NCBI GenBank assembly: GCA_016199925.1
Contig: JACQFT010000038.1
Span: 1-36,192, forward strand
Length of the DNA: 36,192 bases
From: Opitutia bacterium
Lineage (GTDB): Bacteria > Verrucomicrobiota > Verrucomicrobiia > Opitutales > Opitutaceae
Direction of reading: 5' to 3'
The translations under genes were made by a program, and so were the position numbers. Shown here one piece after another: positions 26,936 to 36,192 of this stretch; position 1 is the stretch's first letter, and each line of letters opens with the position of its first letter. Below the pieces are notes generated by a model. The model was not told the DNA's origin. It searched no databases and was given only the letters and a program-made list of their open reading frames with translations.

Positions 26936-27338
26936 CCCGCGCGACGCGCGCCGGAAGTCTGAGGGACTGCGTCGGTGCGCCTTCCGACCTTGCCGCCTTG
27001 GAGGGACCGGCTCCGTCCGGCCCGCGCATCGACAAGAAGCGCGCCCTCGCGCCCGACCCGCCCCCGCCATGCAACGGAAACCCGCCCTCCACTTCCCCGG
27101 CGGCGCACCCGCGCGGTCCTTGGACTCTCCCCAAAGCAATCTGAGGAATCGACCTTAGCGAAAATATCTTGCCGCGATAGATACAGCGCGCTGTCTTCCA
27201 CCCGCACGACGGTGCGGCCGGCGCGGCGACGCGCCCGGTTCTCCAGTGTCCAGTCCACCCACGTTCCAACTGCCCGGATCGCGGGAGCCCGCTCGAGGTC
27301 AGGGGCGCCCGTAGTTTGCGGCCGCCTTTGTTTTTCCC

Positions 27339-27902
27339 ATGAAAAATACCTCTTGGTTCCGCGTCACTGCGCTCGCGAGTTCCCTCGCGTTCCTCGCGCC
27401 GCTGTCGGCGCAGCTCAGCAAAGAAATGCAGGACGGCCTCACGCTGCGCACCGCCGCCGCGGCGGCCGTCATCAATGGCTCCGAGAGGAGCGCGGACGCC
27501 ATCACGCGGCTCAAAGCGCACGCTTCGCCGTCCGGTCTGAAGATCGACCGGGACGCGGACTTCGCCTTTGCCGCCCTCGACGTGGGGCAGCGGTTGCTCG
27601 CCGCCGGCAAGGCGGCCGACGCGGAGGAATTTTTCCGCGCGGCGGAGAAGTCGCTCGACAAGGTTTTGAAGAAAACCCCCGACTCAGCCGCGAACGACAA
27701 GGTGCAGTTCCTGAGCGCCCTCGCCATGATCCGCGCGCGCTACCTCAACAACGCGCCGCAGGCGAAAGCCGATTTGGACGCGGCGATCAAGCTCAAGCCG
27801 GAGGACAAGCAGCTGGAAAGTCTGCGCGGCACGCTCGGCAAGGAGCACGGCGATACCTTCACCGAGCGCCCGGCGAAAGACGGGAAACCCGCCAACGGCT
27901 GA
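27339..27902 (+). CDS. Secreted hypothetical protein, TPR-like helices
   Basis: Signal peptide MKNTSWFRVTALASSLAFLAPLSAQLS; AAGKAADAEEFFRAAEKSLDKVLKK...NNAPQAKADLDAAIKLKPEDKQLESL. Confidence 0.7.
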   Translation: MKNTSWFRVTALASSLAFLAPLSAQLSKEMQDGLTLRTAAAAAVINGSERSADAITRLKAHASPSGLKIDRDADFAFAALDVGQRLLAAGKAADAEEFFRAAEKSLDKVLKKTPDSAANDKVQFLSALAMIRARYLNNAPQAKADLDAAIKLKPEDKQLESLRGTLGKEHGDTFTERPAKDGKPANG

Positions 27903-27915
27903 GGAGAACCCGACC

Positions 27916-28764
27916 ATGCTACCGAAGATTTCCCTCCTTGCCCTGTTCGGTCTCTCCTTCGCGCTCGGCTTCGCCCAGCCGACGATCCAAGTCACTCCCC
28001 AAGCACTCGCCGGGTGGTCGTTCACCGGAACGGACCAACCAAGCATGGCGGCGCGGTCCACTCTGACCTTGCCGCCGAGCGCCCAGTTGGCGCGGACGTT
28101 TGCCACCGCCGCTCTGACGCTCCGAGTGAGCACCCGGCCCGCGATCGGGCTCACCGCGACCGACTGGCCGGTGCTGGAGATCGGTGCTGCGGCTCTGGTG
28201 TTCCTGCGCGACGGTGAGACCGGGAAGCTGGCGCTCGTGCTCGGGACGCACAGCCCGGTAGAGCTGCCGGGGAGCTACGCGCTGGACGTCGACGGTCGCA
28301 GTGTCGACCCGCTGACGGTCACTTTTGCCCGCGAGGGTGCGGTCGGGAAGGTTGAGGCCGTTGGGCAAAAGCTTTCGTTTCCGGCCGACCCGGCCGGCGG
28401 GCCGGGACTGGAAGTGGTGGCTTCTGCCGGGGCGGGTCATGACTGGAGTTTTGACCGGTTGGAGGTCGCGCTGCCGGCGGGCGCGACGGTTGTCCCCGGC
28501 GCGGCCGAACGGCCGTTTGCCGGCTCGCGGTCCGGCGCAGCCGCCGGCGCGCCCGAGCGCGAGCGCGCCGGGGCGGAGACGAACCCCCGGATCAGCCGTT
28601 TCGAGTCGGACGCGGAACCGGATCCCGCAGGTGCGCCGGGCGTGGCCGCGAGTGCGCCCGCTCCGGCCGGCGCGGGCACGCTGGAGATTTTCACGCCGCC
28701 GGCGATCCGGCACGGGCGGGCTGATGCAGTGCGCAAAACGGTGGCCACGGGCCTTCAGAAGTAA
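27916..28764 (+). CDS. Secreted hypothetical protein
   Basis: Signal peptide MLPKISLLALFGLSFALGFAQ; GAGGAG upstream of ATG; 13 bp after the previous stop and 15 bp before the Rhs start. Confidence 0.7.
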   Translation: MLPKISLLALFGLSFALGFAQPTIQVTPQALAGWSFTGTDQPSMAARSTLTLPPSAQLARTFATAALTLRVSTRPAIGLTATDWPVLEIGAAALVFLRDGETGKLALVLGTHSPVELPGSYALDVDGRSVDPLTVTFAREGAVGKVEAVGQKLSFPADPAGGPGLEVVASAGAGHDWSFDRLEVALPAGATVVPGAAERPFAGSRSGAAAGAPERERAGAETNPRISRFESDAEPDPAGAPGVAASAPAPAGAGTLEIFTPPAIRHGRADAVRKTVATGLQK

Positions 28765-28779
28765 ACGGAGCCGCGCCCC

Positions 28780-31700
28780 ATGAAAAAATTCCTCGCCTCG
28801 CTCTTTTTGGTTTTGGTCTCCCGCCTGCTGGCCGTCGCGCCGGTGCCGCTCACCGAGGGCGTCAGTTTTTCGTTCCGGATTTCCGGCGTGGGCAACGGCA
28901 TCATGTCGGTTTACGACGAGGCGGGCACCCCGTCGCTCGGGCAGACGACGAACAACGCGACGACGGAGTCGGCGATTGCCACCGCGTGGCTGCGCCCGGG
29001 CAAGCAATACGCGGTGAATTTCCAGGCGAGCGGCCCGTATGAATTCTGGCTCAGTTACATTGCGCCCGCGGGCTATGTGCTCCTCGTGAACGACCAGCCG
29101 ACGACGATCAGCTACGCCAGTCCGGGCGGCGGCTGGTATAGCTACAACTACACGGTCGAGCTGCGTCCGCTCGCCAACTACGAACCCGCGCCGATCGGCT
29201 CGTTCAGCGGGATCGATGTCGGCAAATCGCTCACGTGGGAGGTCGGCACCGGCATGCTGCGCAACGGGCGCAGCGCGGGCCGGTTCGTTTTTAAGGAACT
29301 CGATTTGAGCAACAGCCCCGCGTCGCGCTCGCGGCTCTACTATTCGGTCGCGGGCAACTACGGGGAGATCACGGTCATCAAGGACGGGGCTTCGAACCAG
29401 ACGCTCCGGCAGATCGCGACTCCGCAGGGGTTCATGGATTTGGTGGACGACGCGGGCGGCGGCTACTGGATCAACTGCTATCAGAACAGTCAGGTGCAGA
29501 CCGCGCCGCCGGGCCAGACTTGGGTGATCATTCCCGGCCAGACACCGTGGAAAACCATCCGGGTGGAGTCGCCGTCTGCCAGCCAACTGAAGATCACCGA
29601 AACCGAAGGAGCCGTGGCGCACGTGTCCTTGCTCTCGCTCACGAGCGGCACGGTGGCGTCAGGGAATTATGGTTGGACGCTGCAGGAAGGCGACGGCACG
29701 AATTGGCTGCGCACGACCCAGCACACGAGCACGAGCGGTAGCAGCACCTCCGGGCCAACCAGCACGGGCGGCACCGTGACCACGAGCGGCGGCTATCGGA
29801 TCCACACGTTCACGGGCTCCGGCACGTTCTCGCTGTCGGCGCCGGTGACCGCCGACCTCTTGGTGGTCGGCGGCGGCGGCGGGGGCTCATCCGGTGGCGG
29901 TGGTGGTGGCGGGGTAAACTACCTGGCGGGCTACGCGTTGGCGGCCGGCTCTTACGCTGTCACCGTCGGGGCCGGGGGCGCGGGCAACGGCGGGTTCACC
30001 GCGACGGCAAATTCGGGCGGCTTCTCGGCGTTCAACGGAAATTACGGCTACGGTGGCGGTGGCGGCGGCGACTGTTTCGGTAACACCGGCCTCTCCGGTG
30101 GGTCGGGCGGCGGGGCCGGCCGTTATTGGAACCCGGGCACTCTGGCGGGCGGCGCCGGCACCGTCGGACAGGGCTTCAACGGCGGGGCCAGCCCTGGGAA
30201 CTCCTCGAGTCTCGCGCCCGCCGGCGGCGGCGGCGGCGCCGGTGGCGCGGGTTTCGACGGGATCGCAGCCACGAACACCTCCGGTGCCGGCGGGTCGGGC
30301 GTGGCCAATTCAATTTCCGGAGCCAGCGTGACCTATGGGGGCGGCGGCGGCGGCGGCAGCACCAACGCCGTGACGGCCGGCGCGGGCGGCACCGGCGGCG
30401 GCGGAGCCGGTTCTTCGACCAGCTACGCCAACGGCACCTCCGGCACCAACGGCCTGGGCGGCGGTGGCGGCGGCTGCTTCGATTCAAACGGCGTCGGCGG
30501 CAGCGGTGGCTCCGGCGTCGTGATCATCCGTTATGTTGCGTCCGGGACAACCACCTATTTCCGCGACGATGCCGTCACCGTCCGCACGGGCGACGTCACC
30601 GGCCCGGTCGTGGCCAAAACCAACTACCACTACGTCACGCTGCCGTGGGGCGAGGAAGTCACGCAGGTGACCGCCGATCCCGGCGGCGCGGCCCTCACGA
30701 CGACCTACGACTACTACACCGATCCGGCTGCGCCCGGCAATTATCGGAAGGTCAAGTCCGTCACCGCTCCGACCGGCGCGTGGTCGGCCTCCCAGTATTA
30801 CGACGACTGGAACCGGCGCGGGCAGCTCCAGTATCAATTTCAGCCTTATCTCGACGCACCGGCCACCGTGACGCTGGATCCCGCCCAAGGCCGCGTGGTC
30901 TCCCTGGACTACATGGCCGATTGGACCGGCCGTTTCACCCGACCGACCGTGCGGCAGGAAAAAATCAACAACGTCCTCACGGGCCAGACGACCTGGACCC
31001 ACGGCGACAACGTTGGCGTCGGCTGGCCGCGCGAGTATTCCTTCGCCAACGCCTATCGCGACGGCACCAACTACCAAGTCAGCTACGAGGAGCATTACCG
31101 CGGCGATGCCGGCCTTGAGCAACCCTTCCGCCCCTACACGAACTATAGCGCCGATCGGGTGCGGACGACGACGAGCGAGACGAGCGGCAGCTATAACGCC
31201 GGCACCCAGACCTTCACCGCCGACGGCAGCAACGGCGGCTGGCGGCAACTCGTCCTCCACGGTTCCGATCTGAGTCTCGGCGCCGATTCCGTCTCCAGTT
31301 GGGGCGGCCAATCCTTCGCCGCCACCTACCTCGTGCCCAACAAGTCCACGATGGACGCCGTCATCCGCGACGTCGCCGGCAACCCCATCCGCACCGAGAC
31401 CTACGTCTACACCGGCGCCGGCAGCTTCAGCCTGGTGACCTCCGAGAACCTCGCCTACGACGCCGCCGGCCGCCTCACCTCGCGCGTCTCCGGCAACGGC
31501 TCGGGCGCAACCACGACCAACGCCTATGCCAACGGTTACCTCACCAGCACCGTCGGCATCGACGGCACCGAGACGCAGTTCACCTACGATCTGCTCGGCC
31601 GCGTCGCGACCAGCATCAAAAAAGGCGCCGCCGCCTCGGGCACTTTTACCGCGCAGAGCGACATCACCACCACCTACACCTACGATGGCGTTGGCCATGC

Positions 31701-34700
31701 GTCGCAAACCGTTTCCACCGGCGGCTCCCTCTCGCAAACCGCCACCAGCGCCTACGATCTCGCGGGCCGCTTGATCCAGACCGTCGCGCCCGGCGGCTAC
31801 ACCACCGCGATGGCCTACGCCGCCGGCGGCCGCATCGTCACCGCCACCCTCCCCGGCGGCGCCACCAAGACCACTGAAACCTACCTCGACGGCCAGCTCA
31901 AGAGCGTCTCCGGCCCCGCCGTCGTCGCAGAAAACTACAGCTACGCGATCGACGGCAGCACCGGCCAGCGCCTCCGCCAGTCGTTCTACGGCGGCAATTA
32001 CTCGGCGTTCACCAACACCTATACGGACTGGCTCTGCCGGCAGGTCGCCGAGTGGAAACCCCGGTGGGACGGCAACAATTGGGCCACCTTCTGGACCTAC
32101 AACAGTTCCGGCCAGCTCGTGAAGGTTTCCCAACCCGGCCTCGCCGACACCCTCTACGAATACGACACGCTCGGCCAGGTCGTCCGGGAGGGCCGCGATG
32201 TGAACGCCAACGGCACGCTCGACCTTGCCAGCGATGACCGCATCACGGATCACGCCTACTCCCTGTTCATCGACGGGCTCGGCCGGGCGACGAGTTCGCA
32301 GCAATCCAAGGTCTATGCTTCCTCCGGCTCCGGCACTGCGACCACCACCAGCACCCACTCCGTGATCCTCTCCGGGCTTTCCGCCGGACAGATCGCCAAC
32401 ACCACCGACTTGGACATCTTCGGCAACGCGACCTACTCCTCCACCACGGTCGACCGCGCAAACAAGACGGTGACCACCACCGTCACGGTGCCCACCTCCA
32501 GCACCCCCGTCCAGCAGATCGCCTACAACGGCCTCCTCATGTCCGCGCGCGACCAGACGAACATCACCATGACCTACGGCTACGACGCGCTCGGCCGCCG
32601 GGTCACCTCCGTCGATCCGCGCACCGGCCCGACGACCACCGCCTACGTCGCCGGCACCAGCCAAGTCCTCTCGGTCACCGACCCCGCCGGCTTCGTGCAG
32701 GCCACCTATGCTTACGACTCCGCCGGCCGCACCGCCGCCGTGACCAACGCGCTCGGCAAAGTCTGCCGTTACGACTACACCGCCCGCGGCGAGAAACTCC
32801 ATGTCTGGGGCGACACCGACTATCCCGTCGAATACGGCTACGACTCGCAGGGCCGCCAGACCACGCTCAAGACCTACCGCACCGGCACCGGGTTCACCGG
32901 CCCCACCTGGCCCGCCGCCACCGCCGGCACCGCCGACACCACGACGTGGAACTTCCACGCCGCCACCGGCCTGCTTTCCTCAAAGGTCGATGCCACCGGC
33001 AAATCCGTCGCCTACACCTACACCGTCGCCGGGCAGATCGCCACCCGCGCCTGGGCCCGCACACTGCCCAACTCCACCATCCCCGTCACCACCACCTACG
33101 CCTACAGCCCCACCACCGGCGAGCTGACCGGCGTCTCTTACAACGACGGCACCCCGGCTGTCACCTACACCTACAACCGCCTCGGCCAACAGGCCACCGT
33201 CGCCGACACGACCGGCACGCGCACGTTCGCCTACAACCTCGCCGGTTCGCTCGAGCTCCAGTATGAGTCCCTCCCCACCGCGTTCTACGGCGACCGCCGC
33301 ATCAACCGCGGCTACGACACCGCCGCCGGCACGGTCGGCCGCTACAACCGCCTCTCCGTCGGCAACGCTGCCGGCACCCTCGAATACGATGTGAGCTACG
33401 GCTACGACCCCCTCGGCCGTCTCAACAAATCCTACGTCTTCGACTACACCTACCTCGCCAACTCCAACCTCCTCCAGTCGGTGGCCTACTCCGGCTGGAA
33501 CTACACCGACACCCGCAACTACGACCCCACGCACGATTGGGTCGCCAGCCGCACCACCGTCGTCGGCACCACCAAAGCCAGCTTCGGCTACACGCGGGAC
33601 AGCCTCGGCCGCGTCACCCAAACCGGCAAGACCGGCGAACTGTTCAATCGCTACGGCGACGGCACCCAGGGCCTGTGGACCAACTACGGCTACGACGACC
33701 GCAGCCAGTTGACCAGTGAGCAGACCAGACTCGCCGGCACCACCACCGTGCTCACCGGCCGTGACGACGCCTATGCGTTCGACAATCTCGGCAACCGCTC
33801 CACCGCCACCCATAACGGAAACTCTACAGCATACACCTCTAACAGCCTAAACCAGTATTCCTCCCGCACCGTGCCCGGCGTGTTCGATGTCGCCGGTGCC
33901 GCCGCGTCGGCCGCCACGGTCACCGTCAACGGCTCCGCCGCCGGCGTCGCCCGCCACGGGGATTATTTCTTCAAGGGCCAGCCGCTCACCAACACCTCCT
34001 CGGCCGTTTACTCTTCGCTCAGCATCAGCGACGGCACCACGACGACCGCGTTGCAGGCCTTCCTCCCCGCCAGCCCCGAGCCGTTCGCCTACGACGCCGA
34101 CGGCAACCTGCTCGCCGACGGCCGCTGGACCTACACTTACGATGCGGAGAACCGGCTGACCGCGATGGAAACGACCGGTGCCGCCGCCAGCGCGGGCACG
34201 CCGCGACAGCGGCTGGAGTTCCGCTACGACGGTTTCGGCCGGCGCATCGGCAAGAAAGTTTTTCACGACGCCGCCGGCTGGGTGCTGGATTTCGAGCGGA
34301 GGTTCGTTTACGATGGCTGGAACATGATCGAGGAATTGAACGGCACGACCGGCGCCAAGCTTCGCACCTACGCGTGGGGGCTCGACTTGGTCGGCTCGCT
34401 CCAAGGCGCGGGCGGCGTCGGCGGGCTGCTGCTCACCCGCGACGGCAGCGACAGCTACTTGCCCGTTTACGACGGCAACGGCAACGTTCACGGTCTGGTG
34501 AAAGCAGCCGACGGCTCCCTCGCCGCCGCGTATGAGTATGATGCATTCGGCCGGACGTTGCGTGAGAGCGGCCCCTACGCCGCCACCCATGCGCTGCGCT
34601 TTGCCACCAAATACACCGACCTCGAAACCGGCCTCCTCTACTACGGTCTGCGTTACTATTCGCCCGGGCTCGGCCGGTTCATCAACCGCGATCCGTTCAG

Positions 34701-35703
34701 CGAACGCGGCGGACTGAACCTGTATGAGTTCGTGCAAAACAACGCAGTGAGCCGCTGGGATTACCTGGGACTGGATGCACCGGAACACAGTTTTTTCACG
34801 ACAGTTTATGTCCCCTCTACTGGCCACGTGCGCGCGGGGATCGTGGTGGTCGGAGCGACTCCAGTTTCCCACGCACATGGATGGTTGGATGACAGCCAGC
34901 TTGCGCCAGGCGGACCGATCGGATTCGTCGGCGGCTCAAGTGGGCTTGGCGGGGTAAGTGGAAGTAATGGCCGTCGCGGCGCCCGTCGACTGCCGCCGCC
35001 GCCCACGCCATCGGAGGAACCGAACAAGAATCCCAAGCAGGAGCCGGCCCCAAACAAACCACCGTGCGCTCAGCTCCAAGCGCTGCGCGCGAAGATTAAC
35101 GCGCAATTAGGTGCCGGTAACCAGGCGATCACCCGCGCGACGGGGAACACGATTTCAACAATAAATGGGACAGCGGAAGGCTCTACACTCGATGCGTTGG
35201 GAAGCCTTTCGAACAATCAAAAGATGGTGGAGATCGTCGCGCCGCTCGTTGAAACCATTGCTACGGAAGGCAACGTCGAATTTGCTGCTCTCGGGTCGCT
35301 CGGCAAATCAGGCGTTGGTCACGTGTTCACTGGTTTTGGTATTATCAGTTCGGCTGTGAGCTTCAGCTCCGGCTACGACGCCTACAATCGAGGGCAATAC
35401 GTGGACGCGGCAGTCAACTTTGGGAACGGCACCCTTGGCACGGGTCTTATGCTGGGCTCGCACATGGCCGAACAAGGAGTCTTCCGAGCTGGAACTGCTG
35501 CGGGCATCAGGTTGGCCGGTGCTACTGCTGCGATTGGTCAGGCTGCTATTTTTGCCGGCCAAGAATGGTATAGCTTTAGCGCATATTACGGCGATCTTCG
35601 CAATCAGGGCGCGACCTTGGATCAACTTCAGGACCGCCAGAGCCAGAAGCTCCAAGAACTCCGCACCGTTCATGAGCAACTGAAGGCGAACAACTGCCAA
35701 TGA
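28780..35703 (+). CDS. Sec-exported Rhs/YD-repeat protein with glycine-rich domain and variable C-terminal (putative toxin) tail
   Basis: Signal peptide MKKFLASLFLVLVSRLLAVAP; many YD repeats (YDxxGRxxxxxxxxG); Rhs core YYGLRYYSPGLGRFINRDPFSERGGLNLYEFVQNNAVSRWDYLGLD; then Pro-rich linker and unrelated tail. Confidence 0.92.
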   Translation: MKKFLASLFLVLVSRLLAVAPVPLTEGVSFSFRISGVGNGIMSVYDEAGTPSLGQTTNNATTESAIATAWLRPGKQYAVNFQASGPYEFWLSYIAPAGYVLLVNDQPTTISYASPGGGWYSYNYTVELRPLANYEPAPIGSFSGIDVGKSLTWEVGTGMLRNGRSAGRFVFKELDLSNSPASRSRLYYSVAGNYGEITVIKDGASNQTLRQIATPQGFMDLVDDAGGGYWINCYQNSQVQTAPPGQTWVIIPGQTPWKTIRVESPSASQLKITETEGAVAHVSLLSLTSGTVASGNYGWTLQEGDGTNWLRTTQHTSTSGSSTSGPTSTGGTVTTSGGYRIHTFTGSGTFSLSAPVTADLLVVGGGGGGSSGGGGGGGVNYLAGYALAAGSYAVTVGAGGAGNGGFTATANSGGFSAFNGNYGYGGGGGGDCFGNTGLSGGSGGGAGRYWNPGTLAGGAGTVGQGFNGGASPGNSSSLAPAGGGGGAGGAGFDGIAATNTSGAGGSGVANSISGASVTYGGGGGGGSTNAVTAGAGGTGGGGAGSSTSYANGTSGTNGLGGGGGGCFDSNGVGGSGGSGVVIIRYVASGTTTYFRDDAVTVRTGDVTGPVVAKTNYHYVTLPWGEEVTQVTADPGGAALTTTYDYYTDPAAPGNYRKVKSVTAPTGAWSASQYYDDWNRRGQLQYQFQPYLDAPATVTLDPAQGRVVSLDYMADWTGRFTRPTVRQEKINNVLTGQTTWTHGDNVGVGWPREYSFANAYRDGTNYQVSYEEHYRGDAGLEQPFRPYTNYSADRVRTTTSETSGSYNAGTQTFTADGSNGGWRQLVLHGSDLSLGADSVSSWGGQSFAATYLVPNKSTMDAVIRDVAGNPIRTETYVYTGAGSFSLVTSENLAYDAAGRLTSRVSGNGSGATTTNAYANGYLTSTVGIDGTETQFTYDLLGRVATSIKKGAAASGTFTAQSDITTTYTYDGVGHASQTVSTGGSLSQTATSAYDLAGRLIQTVAPGGYTTAMAYAAGGRIVTATLPGGATKTTETYLDGQLKSVSGPAVVAENYSYAIDGSTGQRLRQSFYGGNYSAFTNTYTDWLCRQVAEWKPRWDGNNWATFWTYNSSGQLVKVSQPGLADTLYEYDTLGQVVREGRDVNANGTLDLASDDRITDHAYSLFIDGLGRATSSQQSKVYASSGSGTATTTSTHSVILSGLSAGQIANTTDLDIFGNATYSSTTVDRANKTVTTTVTVPTSSTPVQQIAYNGLLMSARDQTNITMTYGYDALGRRVTSVDPRTGPTTTAYVAGTSQVLSVTDPAGFVQATYAYDSAGRTAAVTNALGKVCRYDYTARGEKLHVWGDTDYPVEYGYDSQGRQTTLKTYRTGTGFTGPTWPAATAGTADTTTWNFHAATGLLSSKVDATGKSVAYTYTVAGQIATRAWARTLPNSTIPVTTTYAYSPTTGELTGVSYNDGTPAVTYTYNRLGQQATVADTTGTRTFAYNLAGSLELQYESLPTAFYGDRRINRGYDTAAGTVGRYNRLSVGNAAGTLEYDVSYGYDPLGRLNKSYVFDYTYLANSNLLQSVAYSGWNYTDTRNYDPTHDWVASRTTVVGTTKASFGYTRDSLGRVTQTGKTGELFNRYGDGTQGLWTNYGYDDRSQLTSEQTRLAGTTTVLTGRDDAYAFDNLGNRSTATHNGNSTAYTSNSLNQYSSRTVPGVFDVAGAAASAATVTVNGSAAGVARHGDYFFKGQPLTNTSSAVYSSLSISDGTTTTALQAFLPASPEPFAYDADGNLLADGRWTYTYDAENRLTAMETTGAAASAGTPRQRLEFRYDGFGRRIGKKVFHDAAGWVLDFERRFVYDGWNMIEELNGTTGAKLRTYAWGLDLVGSLQGAGGVGGLLLTRDGSDSYLPVYDGNGNVHGLVKAADGSLAAAYEYDAFGRTLRESGPYAATHALRFATKYTDLETGLLYYGLRYYSPGLGRFINRDPFSERGGLNLYEFVQNNAVSRWDYLGLDAPEHSFFTTVYVPSTGHVRAGIVVVGATPVSHAHGWLDDSQLAPGGPIGFVGGSSGLGGVSGSNGRRGARRLPPPPTPSEEPNKNPKQEPAPNKPPCAQLQALRAKINAQLGAGNQAITRATGNTISTINGTAEGSTLDALGSLSNNQKMVEIVAPLVETIATEGNVEFAALGSLGKSGVGHVFTGFGIISSAVSFSSGYDAYNRGQYVDAAVNFGNGTLGTGLMLGSHMAEQGVFRAGTAAGIRLAGATAAIGQAAIFAGQEWYSFSAYYGDLRNQGATLDQLQDRQSQKLQELRTVHEQLKANNCQ
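29785..30540 (+). other. Glycine-rich (polyglycine-II-like) domain within the Rhs protein
   Basis: GGYRIHTFTGSGTFSLSAPVTADLLVVGGGGGGSSGGGGGGGVNYLAG...GGGGGGCFDSNGVGGSGGSGVVIIRYV: repeated GGxGG blocks bounded by the beta strands typical of this domain type. Confidence 0.75.
34779..35700 (+). other. Variable C-terminal tail of the Rhs protein (putative effector module)
   Basis: Begins right after the Rhs core WDYLGLD; Pro-rich linker RRLPPPPTPSEEPNKNPKQEPAPNKPP, then Gly/Ala-rich hydrophobic segments; visibly less GC-rich than the preceding 6 kb. Confidence 0.65.
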
Positions 35704-35930
35704 AGCCTTTTCAGAGATACCTTTGGTTCTTTGCCCTCTTCATTGTCGCCGCGAATGGCTGGCACGCGTTCAAGCTAAAGCTGGCCGGACACTCTGGTCT
35801 CGGTCTCGTCAGCGTGCCGTTTTTGCTTGTGACACTTGCGTTCGCCGCCGTCTGGCTCGCGCTCATTTACTTCCTGTTTAAACGGAAACTGAAGAGAGAG
35901 CAGGCGGAGAAACTTGGGCAGAAAAGTTAG
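35700..35930 (+). CDS. Small membrane protein with two predicted TM segments; candidate cognate immunity protein
   Basis: MKPFQRYLWFFALFIVAANGWHAFKLKLAGHSGLGLVSVPFLLVTLAFAAVWLALIYFLFKRKLKREQ; ATGA overlap with the Rhs stop codon. Confidence 0.65.
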   Translation: MKPFQRYLWFFALFIVAANGWHAFKLKLAGHSGLGLVSVPFLLVTLAFAAVWLALIYFLFKRKLKREQAEKLGQKS

Positions 35931-36192
35931 TGCTTCTACCTCAACGCGGAGCCATGCGGCAGATCGCGCGCCAGCAAAGCTGTCACGCGATCCGCTGTTA
36001 GAGTTACCCCCGTTTTGTGGACAGAGGGCCGAGCGGACAGGGTCAGGCTTAGTAGTTTGTGGTTGGCAACGTCGGCAATGATCCTGCGGCACCCGTCGCG
36101 CCAGGCTTCGACCTACTCAGCCTGTCACGTCGGCTGCTTCCTCCCTCCAGTCGCTTACGCTCCTTCCGGTCCGGTGGAGTGCAGCCCCGCCC

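Noticed and set aside
26857-27258. 133-aa minus ORF (and overlapping 322-aa minus ORF)
   Set aside because: Runs through REPIN copy C and the transposase remnant; no recognisable domain, cannot be supported
30484-32958. 824-aa minus-strand ORF antisense to the Rhs gene
   Set aside because: Shadow of the repetitive high-GC YD coding sequence; low-complexity Gly/Val/Ala product with no recognisable domain
1-36192. CRISPR arrays, rRNA or tRNA genes
   Set aside because: No regularly spaced direct repeats and no recognisable tRNA/rRNA sequence seen; the repeats present are palindromic REPIN-like elements and coding YD/Gly repeats

Overview
High-GC bacterial chromosome segment. Gene content and style (Mpl-type murein recycling, comF/truA/ruvX/rimO/priA housekeeping cluster, a DUF4338/DruA-like transposase remnant, a large secreted YD-repeat protein) suggest the Verrucomicrobia/Opitutaceae neighbourhood, but that is an inference. 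The first ~25.8 kb is mostly housekeeping: purA 3' end, folC, accD, comF, truA, a HAD phosphatase, ruvX, manC-type guanylyltransferase, rhodanese, rimO, mpl, priA, a Fur-family regulator, a UDP-glucuronate epimerase-like SDR, an M23 peptidase, a HemW-like radical SAM protein, an EEP nuclease and an M48/Ste24 peptidase. From ~25.9 kb the window is accessory: a frameshifted DruA/DUF4338-DDE transposase remnant, then an apparent four-gene operon (27339-35930). That operon encodes two small secreted proteins, a 2307-aa Sec-exported Rhs/YD-repeat protein with an internal glycine-rich domain and a variable C-terminal tail, and an ATGA-overlapping small 2-TM protein that is a candidate immunity protein. 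Non-coding highlights are two families of 60-70 bp palindromic REPIN-like elements, one of which appears inserted in-frame inside mpl. Other highlights are a tandem pair of transglutaminase-like paralogs in which one has lost its Cys, a gingipain-fold-like protein that seems catalytically dead, and a 34-aa very basic microprotein missing from the ORF track. All calls come from reading the sequence and translated motifs; no database search was run.
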